54,438 bases of DNA from Bacteroidota bacterium (GCA_029561305.1 JAKQJG010000008.1:1-54438), one strand, 5' to 3'; positions 1 to 10,524 are shown, numbered from the stretch's first letter. Notes: generated by a model not told the origin, from the letters alone. Program-made: numbers and translations.

Positions 1-3000
1 TTATTGAGTGTATCAAATTCGGGTGGGTTGCTGTGGTCAATTTCTGTAATGATGAGGCCGGATGGCTCGGTTACCAGCCAGCGGGTACACACTTTAAAAC
101 TGTCGTTTTGGTTCATGGCAAACGATACGCTGTCTATCAACACCTTTTCTCCATTGGCACGGGTATAATAAAAACGCATCCAGGCCGTGCCTTCATCTCC
201 ACCAAAATTGCGGACGTAATTACAGATGGTTATACTGTCGCCAATGGCGAATGAGCCCTGCGACAGGGTAATGGCCTCGAACAGGCTGTTGGCAAAATCG
301 GGCGCCCCGCCAACAATGATGGCACGGGTGGCTTCATTATTCCGTTCATTTCTTTCCGGCTGCCGGTTTTCTGCATCCACCCTCACTTTAATCACTTTTG
401 GCCCCACGATACCAGAAGCATACAATGCCGTTGCCAGTACCGTGGTGTCCTGTCCGGGGTACAGGCTATCGATCGGTATCAGGCTTCCCAGTGCCACATC
501 ATCTACAAAAAACTTTATTTTGGTAGGCCCCACCGGTGCATCTCCCATATTAACAACGGAGGAAGCAACCGTTATATACTGACCGGGGTCAGGATTGAGA
601 TTACTGGGCGAAATGTACTGACTCAATATGTGCAGGTCACCAATGGTTGTCCGGGCGTCTACATGTATCCGCCCCACATTATCGCTTTCACTGATCTCAC
701 ATATTTCCCCTGTATAATCTGCAAAAGCATTTATGATTAACCGGCCCACTGTATCAAAAGCATAAAAGAAGCCACTGTTGGTTTTTTCGCCTGCCCTTAA
801 ACTGGGAATTACATCTGTACCAATCACCTGCCCGTTCCACTTAAACTGCACCTTGATATTGTTTGCATTCCGGGTGCCGCTATTGCGTACCGTGGTTTCA
901 AAATAGGTAAGAATACCCTTGGGAGCAATGTAGGGGCCGCAGAGCGAAATGGCATTAGGGTCTGTAGTATTGTCACTGAAAAAACCTGCCCCGGCGTTAT
1001 CATTGATATCATCACAGCGTCGCCCGGCTTGTATATTTATGCCCAGCAATGCGGTATCCGCATTATTCTTTTCATTTGATTCGTTTACAACAGTATCCAC
1101 ATCTGCAAATATGGTTATTTGTTGCGGACAAGGGTTGGATGGAACCGTATAAGGTGTTGAAACAACCATCACTTCTGCGCCGGCATTTAAAGAAGGAATA
1201 TTGATGGCAGAACCTAATGGCATACCATCCACTTTAAAGGCAACTTTAAATGGTATACTCACCGGTAATACCTGGTTCTTTATCCTGGCGGTAAAATTAA
1301 CAAGCGAACCCTGGCTAAGATTGGAGTTGGAAATACTAATACCTGAAACACTTATATCAGGTTTCAACTCTTCTACTATAAACAATGCTGTAAGTGTGTT
1401 ATTATCTTCCCGTAATTCAGCTACTGTATTTTTTACATCCGTAACAATAGTAAGGTAGTGGGGGCCTGTTGCCCATCCTGGCCTGTTATAGTTAATATAG
1501 AAGCTGGAACGGGGCGGTACAGCATTCACAACAAAAGAATCCAGCAGTATGCTTTCAGTGTAACCTGGCATAGAATCGTACAGGTAGATCATATGAAGGC
1601 CAGCCGGCACACCACACGCAGTGTTTTTATCCAGGAATGCAAAAGCAGTATGGCCGGTTTTAGAAATACCCTCCAGGCTAAGGTCTGCCAGCGGTACCAA
1701 CACTTCAAAATTGGTGCTGCCGGTAATTTCCCTTCTTTCACCATTGGCAGTATAATACACATGTGTGTATGACGTGCTGTGGCTGCCAAGTGGTAGCCCG
1801 GCCATAGTGTCGGTAAATGAAACCCTGCTGCAGGTGATGATAGAATCCAGGATATGGGTTTGTTGCAATTCGCCATCCCTGTATATTTCAATCGTATCCC
1901 GGTTCACGGTAGGAGCACACAATCTTTGAAACCGTGTCCAGCTAAAATTCTCAATCGTTAGCGTGTGGGTGAACGATTCATTTTCCAGCAGGTAACCCTT
2001 GTTATCCTGGGTACAATTTAGGGCAGGGCCCCCACTATGCTGTATTTCACCAACCTGGTTGCAGTTGGCACAGGGTATAATGAATGTGGATTGGTAAAGG
2101 GCACTGGTAAGCGTGTAATCGGTTACCTGCACCGAGTAGGTATAAGGAACGCCACATGGAAGGCCTTCGCAGGTTACCGGGTCGGGGTCTGATGCACAGG
2201 GATCGAAACGGAAAGACCACTCACCTTTAATGTCGGTATGCAATGTGTAAATCGTTTCTTCTGGTGTGTAAATTTTAAGCGTAACGGTGGCACCTTCTAC
2301 CTGGGGTGTTCCCTCAAGGTTCAGACCGGTATAGGTGGCCACACCACCAAAATTTGTTTTGCCCTTGTTGCAAACAGACGTGCTGGCGCTGGCTGAAGCA
2401 ATGATTGCACCTGGCAAGGTAAATGCGCCTACTAATACAGCCCTGCTGGCATAATTATTAAGAATGTTACCTTCTCCCAGCACGCGGGCGCTGTCTATCC
2501 ACACTTTTACCGGGTAATAGCCATCAGGAGAAAATGACAAGGGCCGGGTAAGGGCTACACTGCTGTTGGCATCAATAAAAGGAATAGTATCCTCAAAAAG
2601 ATAAATAGAGTCTTTATAATAAAAACGCACAGGAACCCCGGATGCTGAATAATCGGAGTTATTGTGTATGGTAGCAGTAACGGTAAAAGGCTCTCCTGGA
2701 TTGGGGCGCTGGTTACTAAATACAATATCACTGGCATAGATATGCAGATCGAGGATATCCCGGGTTACCACCGGCCCGTTGTTATAGTCAATGCCGGTAA
2801 CAGCCAGGTTGCCCAATGAATCTGTTGCAAAAAACTGGTATCCATATAAATCACTGGCGGGCAAATCGGTCGCGTAAGTGTATTTTTCTCCCGCAAGCCA
2901 TTGGCTGGCATTGCTGACTTTTGTGAGTGTGTAAACACCTTCGCCAGCATCTGCAAAATCGCCATCCCCGTTTTTATCAATACCCATTTTAGGGAATCCT

Positions 3001-6000
3001 GTCATGGGCGCAGTACCATTCGGATGCCGGTAAATTATCCCGTAGGTGAATAATCCCGGAGGCGCTACAGCGGGGTTTACCCCGGTAATTCCATTATACG
3101 GCAGGTCTGGTTGAAATAACAGTTCAGGTGGGGAAGCCTTTACATAACCGGTGCCCGTTACAATTGCTCTTAAAATGCCAAGGCTGGCATTATTAGCTTT
3201 TATATTAATTTGACCCGAATAACTTATAATGGCAACAGGTGTAAACCTTACGGTCATAGTAACAGTGCCGCCTACCGGTAAATTAGTAATACCAAAACTG
3301 GTTGCCGTAAAACGTGGATTAGGAGAGCTGATGATAGATATCCGTAATGGTATGTTACCGGTATTGCGTATAATAAATTCTTTTGATGCGGTCTGGCCCC
3401 TCTCCACACTGCCAAAGTCATAACTGGAAGGTGTAACACTCCAGGCAGGTGCAGCCACCACACCCCTGCCCTGCAGTGTAATATCAAAATTACCGGCAGA
3501 GGTATGCAAGCGGGGTATACCCTGGTAGATAAGTAAGGCGGCAGGCACAAACCTAACGGGTATAGAATAACTGGTACCCGGCGGCAATGATACCGGCCCG
3601 GCAAACGTTGTGCTGAATGGCAACTCCAGGCCTGCCAGGCTGTCAATGGTTTCTGTGAGTGTACCCGTGTTGGTGATAACAATATTTTTAATGACGGCGG
3701 AATCCTGTACCACGCTGCCAAAATCCCACAAGCCCGGGGAAACGGTTAAAGCACTGAAATTAACCGTCACCGTCATGGTATCAGTTGCGCTGCAACCCTG
3801 TAAGCTGGTGGCAGTAAGACTGTAGCTGGTAGTTATACCCGGTGACACTACCGTGCTGTTGCCTGCGGCCCCGTTGCTCCAAAGTAAATTGCCCGTACCC
3901 GTTCCTGTTAGTGTCACGCTGCTTCCTCTCAGCATTGACTGGTCCGGGCCTGCGTTTACCAGCGGAAGAGGGCTAACCGTTACCGTTACAAAACCTGTTC
4001 TTGTACCGCAGCCATTGATGTCTGTTATCTGCACTTCGTACGTGGTACTAACGGCGGGGCTTACCGTATACATGGCTGCAGCCGGCCCACCCACCCACTG
4101 GTAAGCGCTTCCACCGGCAGCCCTTAATGTTGCACTGCCGCCGGCGCAGATAGCTGTATCTAAAGAAACCGTGCTTACGCCCGGCAGCAGCCGGATCACC
4201 GCCTCTGAGAGCGTATCATTGGAAGACCGCTGATCGGCTGTTAATGCAGTGAAGATGGTTAACTGGTAAAGCTGGTTGCCATTGGGTATCGCAACAGGAG
4301 TTGTGAATGTAAAATCCCTTTCTTCACCAGCCGGGATGCTGCTGCTGAATGTTTCGGTTACAGGCGCATTATCATCAAGACGGTAACCTACCGTGAAACC
4401 AGTTGCAGCAGCAGTACCTGCATTACGGATGGTAACGGTTACGGCTGGTGCAGTTCCCAATCCGCAACCGCTTGCAGGGCTCAGCAGCCGAACTGGTGCC
4501 AGGTCGTTTGCCAACGGTGGATTGATGGAAAAGCTGGTTTGAGCAGTAGCAGGATTATAATTCTGGTTACCTGCCTGGCTGGCGGTTACTGTAACCGTGC
4601 CACCACCTAAAATACTGATCACGTTACCGTTGATGCTTGCCACACCGCTGGCTGGCACTGTAACGATACTCAATGTTACCGGCAAGCCCGAACTTGCGGC
4701 GGCACTTACGGTAAATGCCGCATCGTTAAAATTTTTATTGGGTATGCTTTGTAAATTGATGGTTTGACTGGCTTTTGATATCTGCAGTGAACTGTCTTTG
4801 CTGCCCTGGTAATTTGCAGACGTGATACTGGCGCTAACTGCATACGCTGCTGCATTTACCGGAAGGGCAAAAGAACCATTGTAGGTAACAGCTGTATTCA
4901 GTCCCGGCGGCAACGTTGTAACAGTTGCGGATTTACCAGTACCGTCATATACATATTCCAGGTTGCTTAATGCAATGGCAGCTGCTGCTTTGTTTACCAG
5001 CACAGGGAGCGAAGCAGTAGCGGGATTAAAGCTGGCATTTCCTTCCTGGAAGGCGCCAACAGTAATAACCCCTGCACCGGTGATGGTAACCGTGCTGTCG
5101 GTAATGGAGCCGGGGCCACTTACAATACTGTACTGCACCGGCAGGCCGGAAGATGCTACAGCACGAACCACAAATGCAGGGTCGCCATAGGTTTTGGCAG
5201 ATTGCGGACTGAAAGTGATCACCTGGTTATTGCGTACCACCGTAATCAAAACAGGTGCAGACTGGCTGCCAGTGCCACAGGCATTGGTATAGGCTACTGT
5301 ATAACTACCCGTTTCATTATCAGGTACAATATAGTTTTGCGCTGTTTGCCCGCTGATCAATACGCCATCTTTAAACCACTGGAAACCTGTAACACCCTGT
5401 GCAGTCGATACAAACGTAGCAGTAAGCTGCCTGTTGTTTACTGTGATAGCAGGAGTAAAGGCCGGAGCAGCAGCAAAAACCTGTACGATCAATTGCACCG
5501 CAGGGCCGGTTCCACAGTTATTTGTTGCCGTTACTTTTAAAGTATCTGTTCCGGCACTTGTCCAGCTAACGGTGGCGGATGACCCATTAGGTGTAAGAGT
5601 ACCGCCACCGGATAGTTGCCATGCATAAGAAGACCCGGCGTCAAAATTGGATACAGCATATACCTGCGGAACAGTACAGGTTTGAGCAGGCCCATTAATA
5701 CTATATGAAGATCCGGGAATCCTGTTGATTGTAACGATATCAGCACTTTCCCTGCTGGTACTAACGGGTGCATTGGAAACAATCCTGATCCGGTAGCCGT
5801 TGCCTGAAGCTGCAGCGGCCGGAATAATACAGTTAATAGTACCTGAGGTATCACTCTGTATAGACCCGATAATCACAGGCGATGCAAAACTGCCATTAGC
5901 AGCGGACAATTGTGCAGTAAATGTATTGCCCGTACTGAACCGGGTATTCACCGTATAAGTCACCTGCATATTTTCTCCGGCACATACTGTGTTCGGCACA

Positions 6001-7226
6001 TTCCCAATAGTTACAGTGGGAATAACAGTGGATGAGATGGTAAATGTATCTATATTGGTTATACTCCACTTACCATCGGCATCAAGGCTTCGGATATAAA
6101 ACCGGTGAAAGCCGGCTGCGATGCCGGTAAGGTCTGCATTGAAAGGCAGATTGGAAATATTGGATGCAGCCATAACAGGTATATTGTTTGCCAGGCCGAA
6201 CCCAGGATCAATGTCAATAAAATACTCTGCCTTTACGATATTGGGCAATGAAGTGGACACCGATTTATAAAATGCCAGTTTATTGGTAACACTCCAGTAT
6301 CCATCTGCATCAAGGCTGCGAATATATAAATTATGTAAACCTTCGGATACAGCTTCCAGCGGAATGACAACCGACCCATCCTCAATATTACCCGAAGCTG
6401 TAACAGGTATGCTGGTAGCAGCACCAAAACCCGGATCGGTATCAATAAAATACTCGGCCTTCACTATGTTGGGCAGGGCGCTGGACATCGTTTTATAAAA
6501 TGCCATTTTATTGGTAACACTCCAACGGCCATTGGCATCAAGGCTGCGGATATATACATTATGGAATCCATCGGATACACCTGTCAGTGGAATTATAACG
6601 GACCCGTCATCAATATTACCCGAAGCTGTAACAGTTATGCTGGTAGCAGCACCAAAACCCGGATCGGTATCAATAAAATATTCTGCCTTTACTATGTTGG
6701 GCAGGGCCCTGGATACCGTTTTATAAAATGCCATTTTATTGGTAACACTCCAGCGGCCATTGGCATCAAGGCTGCGGATATATACATTATGGAACCCATC
6801 GGATACGCCTGCCAGCGGAATGACAACCGATCGGTCCTGAAGATTACTCGAGGCTGTAACAGGTATATTGTTGCCAGCACCAAAACCCGGATCGGCATCA
6901 ATAAAATACTCTGCCTTCAAAATGTTGGGCAGGGCGCTAAACACCGTTTTATAAAATGCCGTTTTATTCGTAACACTCCAGTTGCCATTAGCATCAAGGC
7001 TTCTTAAAAATAAATTATGAAATCCTTCTGTTGCAGATGCCAGGGGAATACTAACAGAAAAATCAGCGATATCCCGAGCAGCAGCTACAGGTATACTCAG
7101 GGCTGCGCCGAAACCAGGATCTGTATCAATAAAATACTCAACTCTGGTAATGTTAAGTTGCGCCTCTGCGTTGGAGAAGGCAAAAAGGCAACATAAAACA
7201 GTTAGTATGTTTTGCAATTTTTTCAA
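1..7226 (-). CDS. Giant secreted adhesin-like multi-domain protein (partial, C-terminus off the left edge)
   Basis: One reading frame stays open on the minus strand from 7226 to the left edge, giving at least 2408 residues. The start is inferred to be TTG at 7226-7224: a stop lies five codons upstream, no ATG is near, and TTG gives a good signal peptide (about residues 1-23, ending NAEAQ). Order of parts: five 76-residue repeats (30-409, each with EYFIDxDPGFG and LHN/FHN..IRSLDA.G.WS); Ig/PKD-like segments (about 410-660); MBG/YDG-type repeats (about 664-899); a CARDB-like domain (about 900-1010); two more PKD-like segments (about 1016-1153); two Hydin/ASPM-like domains (about 1156-1361); then further CARDB-like domains to the edge (for example about 1495-1593). 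Such architecture is typical of Bacteroidota surface proteins exported by the type IX system. The sorting domain would be outside the window. It is probably co-transcribed with the beta-helix gene 27 bp upstream. Ligand unknown. Confidence 0.85.
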   Translation of the reverse strand, partial: MKKLQNILTVLCCLFAFSNAEAQLNITRVEYFIDTDPGFGAALSIPVAAARDIADFSVSIPLASATEGFHNLFLRSLDANGNWSVTNKTAFYKTVFSALPNILKAEYFIDADPGFGAGNNIPVTASSNLQDRSVVIPLAGVSDGFHNVYIRSLDANGRWSVTNKMAFYKTVSRALPNIVKAEYFIDTDPGFGAATSITVTASGNIDDGSVIIPLTGVSDGFHNVYIRSLDANGRWSVTNKMAFYKTMSSALPNIVKAEYFIDTDPGFGAATSIPVTASGNIEDGSVVIPLEAVSEGLHNLYIRSLDADGYWSVTNKLAFYKSVSTSLPNIVKAEYFIDIDPGFGLANNIPVMAASNISNLPFNADLTGIAAGFHRFYIRSLDADGKWSITNIDTFTISSTVIPTVTIGNVPNTVCAGENMQVTYTVNTRFSTGNTFTAQLSAANGSFASPVIIGSIQSDTSGTINCIIPAAAASGNGYRIRIVSNAPVSTSRESADIVTINRIPGSSYSINGPAQTCTVPQVYAVSNFDAGSSYAWQLSGGGTLTPNGSSATVSWTSAGTDTLKVTATNNCGTGPAVQLIVQVFAAAPAFTPAITVNNRQLTATFVSTAQGVTGFQWFKDGVLISGQTAQNYIVPDNETGSYTVAYTNACGTGSQSAPVLITVVRNNQVITFSPQSAKTYGDPAFVVRAVASSGLPVQYSIVSGPGSITDSTVTITGAGVITVGAFQEGNASFNPATASLPVLVNKAAAAIALSNLEYVYDGTGKSATVTTLPPGLNTAVTYNGSFALPVNAAAYAVSASITSANYQGSKDSSLQISKASQTINLQSIPNKNFNDAAFTVSAAASSGLPVTLSIVTVPASGVASINGNVISILGGGTVTVTASQAGNQNYNPATAQTSFSINPPLANDLAPVRLLSPASGCGLGTAPAVTVTIRNAGTAAATGFTVGYRLDDNAPVTETFSSSIPAGEERDFTFTTPVAIPNGNQLYQLTIFTALTADQRSSNDTLSEAVIRLLPGVSTVSLDTAICAGGSATLRAAGGSAYQWVGGPAAAMYTVSPAVSTTYEVQITDINGCGTRTGFVTVTVSPLPLVNAGPDQSMLRGSSVTLTGTGTGNLLWSNGAAGNSTVVSPGITTSYSLTATSLQGCSATDTMTVTVNFSALTVSPGLWDFGSVVQDSAVIKNIVITNTGTLTETIDSLAGLELPFSTTFAGPVSLPPGTSYSIPVRFVPAALLIYQGIPRLHTSAGNFDITLQGRGVVAAPAWSVTPSSYDFGSVERGQTASKEFIIRNTGNIPLRISIISSPNPRFTATSFGITNLPVGGTVTMTVRFTPVAIISYSGQINIKANNASLGILRAIVTGTGYVKASPPELLFQPDLPYNGITGVNPAVAPPGLFTYGIIYRHPNGTAPMTGFPKMGIDKNGDGDFADAGEGVYTLTKVSNASQWLAGEKYTYATDLPASDLYGYQFFATDSLGNLAVTGIDYNNGPVVTRDILDLHIYASDIVFSNQRPNPGEPFTVTATIHNNSDYSASGVPVRFYYKDSIYLFEDTIPFIDANSSVALTRPLSFSPDGYYPVKVWIDSARVLGEGNILNNYASRAVLVGAFTLPGAIIASASASTSVCNKGKTNFGGVATYTGLNLEGTPQVEGATVTLKIYTPEETIYTLHTDIKGEWSFRFDPCASDPDPVTCEGLPCGVPYTYSVQVTDYTLTSALYQSTFIIPCANCNQVGEIQHSGGPALNCTQDNKGYLLENESFTHTLTIENFSWTRFQRLCAPTVNRDTIEIYRDGELQQTHILDSIITCSRVSFTDTMAGLPLGSHSTSYTHVYYTANGERREITGSTNFEVLVPLADLSLEGISKTGHTAFAFLDKNTACGVPAGLHMIYLYDSMPGYTESILLDSFVVNAVPPRSSFYINYNRPGWATGPHYLTIVTDVKNTVAELREDNNTLTALFIVEELKPDISVSGISISNSNLSQGSLVNFTARIKNQVLPVSIPFKVAFKVDGMPLGSAINIPSLNAGAEVMVVSTPYTVPSNPCPQQITIFADVDTVVNESNEKNNADTALLGINIQAGRRCDDINDNAGAGFFSDNTTDPNAISLCGPYIAPKGILTYFETTVRNSGTRNANNIKVQFKWNGQVIGTDVIPSLRAGEKTNSGFFYAFDTVGRLIINAFADYTGEICEISESDNVGRIHVDARTTIGDLHILSQYISPSNLNPDPGQYITVASSVVNMGDAPVGPTKIKFFVDDVALGSLIPIDSLYPGQDTTVLATALYASGIVGPKVIKVRVDAENRQPERNERNNEATRAIIVGGAPDFANSLFEAITLSQGSFAIGDSITICNYVRNFGGDEGTAWMRFYYTRANGEKVLIDSVSFAMNQNDSFKVCTRWLVTEPSGLIITEIDHSNPPEFDTLN
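6000..7139 (-). repeat. Five tandem 228-bp repeats inside the adhesin gene
   Basis: The codons for the motif EYFID recur at exact 228-bp spacing (forward anchor positions 7131, 6903, 6675, 6447 and 6219). Each unit is 76 codons, so copy-number change keeps the frame. Units 2, 3 and 4 are nearly identical, while the first and fifth are more diverged, as expected when inner copies are homogenised by recombination. Confidence 0.9.
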
Positions 7227-7253
7227 CCGGCTATTGTATTAATGGTTGGCAGT

Positions 7254-8270
7254 TTAATTACTCTTTGTACTAAAAATCAGCGTCATGCTGCTGCCGCTGG
7301 GGTTAGCAGGCAACGAAAGCTTGTAAATGGACGGGATAGGAGGAGTAAGTGCCAGTTTAAACGGGCTGGCACCGCCAAAAGCACCACAGTCAACACCAGC
7401 TTCCCCAGCTCCAATCGCCGGACTGCCGGGTTTTAACTGGTACACATTATCAAGGTAGCCGCCATTGTTGTTGACAAATACACCGGACATATCAACATTT
7501 TGAAGGTTGCTATTATCAGCAGGAATCCCTGTATTGGGGGCTATATTATTACTGAGGTTGCAATTGGAAAAACCGGCCTGCACCGTTTTATTGAAAATAT
7601 TATTGCTTACAGAACAGTTGGATAAAGCTTCAACAATACCCTGGCTGCTGCCCACTGCATGAATGACATTATTAGATACAATTCCATCGGAACTGGGATC
7701 ATTGTACACAGCATACGCAATAATATTGTTGGTGATAATGATATTATTCGAGTTGTTGTCGAACCGGATAAAATTCACCATACAGTTTTTTATAACAATA
7801 TTATCTGCATTGTTGATTCCTATAACGCCGGGTCTGCCATAAGTAATATCCGCATATCCGTCAGAGACTGCAGTTGCAGCGCAACCAATAAGGTTGATTC
7901 CTGATACAGCATTACTAATATAAATCTGGTCACTGAATCTTACCATGATAACGCTGTTGTTTGCCCCGGAATTACTGATGGTGATCCTGCCAACAAAGGC
8001 AGGCTTGGGGTCAAACTGTATCCCGGGATTTTGTGAAATAAACTGCCCGGTACTAATGATGACAAGCCTTTTGCTCATAATCAAATTTCCGTAAGTGTTT
8101 AGCGAAGGCTCCAGGTGGATAGTATCACCGGCCAGGGCACCATCATGGGCTGCCTGTACCGTGGTAAAATTCGCTGTTACACCGGTATTGTTGTTTACCC
8201 TCCAGATTTTCGCCTGTACTGTAAGCGCAGACAATGCACAGCAGGCAATGAACAAAGCAGTTTTCTTCAT
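7254..8270 (-). CDS. Secreted right-handed beta-helix repeat protein
   Basis: 338 residues with a signal peptide (about 1-20, ending VQA). The body after about residue 35 is a ladder of short Asn-rich turns (VIKNC, IIITNNII, GIVSNNVIH, CSVSNNIF, CNLSNNIA), the pattern of a NosD/pectate-lyase-like parallel beta-helix. It begins with an 'ANFTTVQAAHDGALAGDTIHLE' style opening, common in secreted Bacteroidota helices, and ends with a 'LKPGSPAIGAGEAGVDCGAFGG' type closing segment. No catalytic residues can be assigned; it may bind or cleave a polysaccharide or be purely structural. It lies 27 bp upstream of the giant adhesin on the same strand, so the two are probably one transcript and may work together at the surface. 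Confidence 0.8.
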   Translation of the reverse strand: MKKTALFIACCALSALTVQAKIWRVNNNTGVTANFTTVQAAHDGALAGDTIHLEPSLNTYGNLIMSKRLVIISTGQFISQNPGIQFDPKPAFVGRITISNSGANNSVIMVRFSDQIYISNAVSGINLIGCAATAVSDGYADITYGRPGVIGINNADNIVIKNCMVNFIRFDNNSNNIIITNNIIAYAVYNDPSSDGIVSNNVIHAVGSSQGIVEALSNCSVSNNIFNKTVQAGFSNCNLSNNIAPNTGIPADNSNLQNVDMSGVFVNNNGGYLDNVYQLKPGSPAIGAGEAGVDCGAFGGASPFKLALTPPIPSIYKLSLPANPSGSSMTLIFSTKSN

Positions 8271-8473
8271 CTTGTTATCGTTTTAAAATAAATTAATGTC
8301 TTGAATTGCGAAGAACAGACGTTTTCGAGGGAAAGTTTTATTGGGGGAAGGATTTGAAAAATAAATATACGGGGATAATTTTTATTAATATATACGCAAT
8401 TTAGCGTACTTGCCGCTTTGATAGGTAGAAAGAAAAGGATAAGACGATTTGGCAAGCGGGCGCTCTTGTATAA

Positions 8474-9766
8474 TTAATGCAGATCAACCGTAAGGATAAT
8501 GCAGGTTCCCTGCTGCCCGCTGATATCTGCTGTACCGTTTATTTCATCCATACGTTTGCGGATATTTTTGAGCCCATTACCAAACGGGTTGGTTTGACCT
8601 ATCCCTATTCCATTATCGGCAACTCTTATCACTAATTGACTTTTTGTCTTTAGCTCCATTCCGACTTCAATAGCAGATGCTTGTGCATACTTAAGCGAGT
8701 TATGTAAGATCTCTTTAACGCACAGAAAAAGCATTTTTCGCTTGTTGCCATGGATCACAATTGTGTCATTTTCTAAACCTACGCTGCTGAAATGTATCGT
8801 GGCAGGCGTGCCTTCAAAATAAGAGACGGCATATTGCCGAATGTATTCACTAAAATTTTGCAGCGTGTCGTTCTCTGGGTTCAATGCCCAAATAATGGTA
8901 TTCATTTTCTGCGATACCTCTCTCACTGTATAACTGATCTTTTCTGCAAATCTTTCCGTTTGTTGTATTCCCTGCGCTTTGTTTTTAAGTAAGTCCGACA
9001 TGATCCTGATACTGCTCAGTCCTCCCCCTACATCGTCGTGTAAATCTGCCAGTATACGCTCCCGCTCTTTTAGTAACAGTACTTCCTGCAACAACTCAAG
9101 CCGGTTTTTTTCCTTTTCAATCATTTTAGATTTTAGAATAAGGCCATAATTTAAAAACAGGAATTCAAGTGTTGCACCCGCCATGTGATAGGTCATATAA
9201 TGCAAACCGGATTTACTGTGATTGGATAATTTCATATCTGCAAGTGCCATCAGGCCAAAAGCCAGTAAACACATACTTCCCGAAACCAGTATCCGGTTGA
9301 ACAATACTTTTTTTGACCCGAGAAATACAATTATATAAAGCGAAAAAGCTGAAATAACCAGGATGATCCACAGCATGTATTTGTCGGAAAAGTAAAACCC
9401 ACCATGTAAATAACTGGTTATGATATCTGCTGAACCAATGGTAAACATTACTATCGTTACCATTTTTAATATTTTGGTATGTCTTGGATACAAGTGTGGC
9501 ATATTGCAGAAATGCATCCCGAACCGAAAATAAAAAGCTACAAAAAGAAACCAGCAGCCCCGGTTGAGGGTAAATTTTTCATACTGTGTGATGGTACTTT
9601 TGATTGGATTTAATGCTGGCTCCGCCTGGAATACAATATATACCGCAAGCGTTATACTGTAAAAAAGATACCATACAAATTCCTGTCGCCTGAAAATAAT
9701 CAACTGATAGATGATAAAAATGACCTGCAGCAGCAGTACACCTATAAAAATATTAATGGCAGACAC
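8474..9766 (-). CDS. Sensor histidine kinase, 7TM-type sensor, HisKA_3/NarL family
   Basis: 430 residues. The N-terminal ~215 residues hold about seven hydrophobic helices, like 7TMR-DISM sensors without the extracellular module. A coiled linker (215-240) leads to the H-box LHDDVGGGLSS with the phosphoacceptor His243. The ATPase domain follows: N-box around Asn356 (EILHNSLKYA), G1 box DNGIG at 384-388 and GNGLKNI at 397-403. The dimerisation type (HDDxGG) is that of NarX/DesK-like kinases that pair with LuxR-type regulators, and such a regulator lies 57 bp upstream on the same strand. The signal is unknown; hydrophobic or membrane-stress cues are plausible since the sensor is almost entirely in the membrane. 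Confidence 0.9.
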   Translation of the reverse strand: MSAINIFIGVLLLQVIFIIYQLIIFRRQEFVWYLFYSITLAVYIVFQAEPALNPIKSTITQYEKFTLNRGCWFLFVAFYFRFGMHFCNMPHLYPRHTKILKMVTIVMFTIGSADIITSYLHGGFYFSDKYMLWIILVISAFSLYIIVFLGSKKVLFNRILVSGSMCLLAFGLMALADMKLSNHSKSGLHYMTYHMAGATLEFLFLNYGLILKSKMIEKEKNRLELLQEVLLLKERERILADLHDDVGGGLSSIRIMSDLLKNKAQGIQQTERFAEKISYTVREVSQKMNTIIWALNPENDTLQNFSEYIRQYAVSYFEGTPATIHFSSVGLENDTIVIHGNKRKMLFLCVKEILHNSLKYAQASAIEVGMELKTKSQLVIRVADNGIGIGQTNPFGNGLKNIRKRMDEINGTADISGQQGTCIILTVDLH

Positions 9767-9823
9767 TATTCTTTATCAATTATATAGTGAATAAAACGGA
9801 TGCAGCTATGTGCTATTTCATGG

Positions 9824-10459
9824 TCAACGGTTTAAAAACATATTTACTGCCTCCACCCTTGTACTAACATGCAATTTTTCATAGATATGCTGTATATGTT
9901 TCCGCACCGTACCCGTGCTAATCTCCATTGCTGCTGCCACTTCCTTATTCATTAGCCCCTTTGAAAGAAATTGCAATACATCTTTTTCCCTTTCTGTGAG
10001 TAAGCTGGAAAAGGATTGTGCTTCCCGGGACTGGTTGAAACTGGCAACCACTTTCCTGGCAATGGCGCTGCTCATCGGGCTGCCACCTTCTATCATTTCA
10101 GAAAGCGCATTGATAATATTTTCAGGTCCCTCGGTTTTTAAAATATACCCGCTGGCGCCTGCCTTTAGCGAATTAAATATTTTATCATTGTCTTCAAAGG
10201 AGGTACACATGAGGAATAATATCTGTGGATAACGGTTTTTCAGATTTCCGACACACACAATCCCGTCGTTAACTGGCAGGTTAATATCCATCAATACAGC
10301 ATCGGGCATTATAAATGGAATATTATCCATTGCAGATTCCGCATCACAAAAGCTGCCGCCCAGCGCAAATCCATCGGAGTATTGAATCATGAGCGCAAGC
10401 GCTTCCCGCAATTCATCATTGTCCTCAACAATACAAATTATTTTGTCATCAATCGCCAT
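9824..10459 (-). CDS. Response regulator, NarL/FixJ (LuxR-type HTH) family
   Basis: 211 residues. The receiver domain (1-~120) has the acidic pair at 12-13, the phosphoacceptor Asp58 (VLMDINLP), Thr86 and Lys108 (YILK). A LuxR-type HTH follows at about 145-205 (LTEREKDVLQFLSKGLMNKEVA, then GTVRKHIQHIYEKL as recognition region). It is transcribed before the kinase, 57 bp apart, so the pair forms an ordinary two-component system. Targets are unknown; the beta-helix/adhesin genes downstream and the amidase upstream are the nearest candidates. Confidence 0.92.
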   Translation of the reverse strand: MAIDDKIICIVEDNDELREALALMIQYSDGFALGGSFCDAESAMDNIPFIMPDAVLMDINLPVNDGIVCVGNLKNRYPQILFLMCTSFEDNDKIFNSLKAGASGYILKTEGPENIINALSEMIEGGSPMSSAIARKVVASFNQSREAQSFSSLLTEREKDVLQFLSKGLMNKEVAAAMEISTGTVRKHIQHIYEKLHVSTRVEAVNMFLNR

Positions 10460-10524
10460 AGGAGTTAAAAGTACGGCATTTTATAGCTGCACAAATACGC
10501 CATTAGTAGTATATGCCGTATTAA

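Noticed and set aside
33-7007. Many plus-strand reading frames of 60-150 codons opposite the adhesin
   Set aside because: They lie antisense to one continuous minus-strand frame with clear domains, have no signals of their own and low-quality compositions.
6000-7139. CRISPR or non-coding satellite
   Set aside because: The 228-bp units are in frame and encode a conserved protein module.
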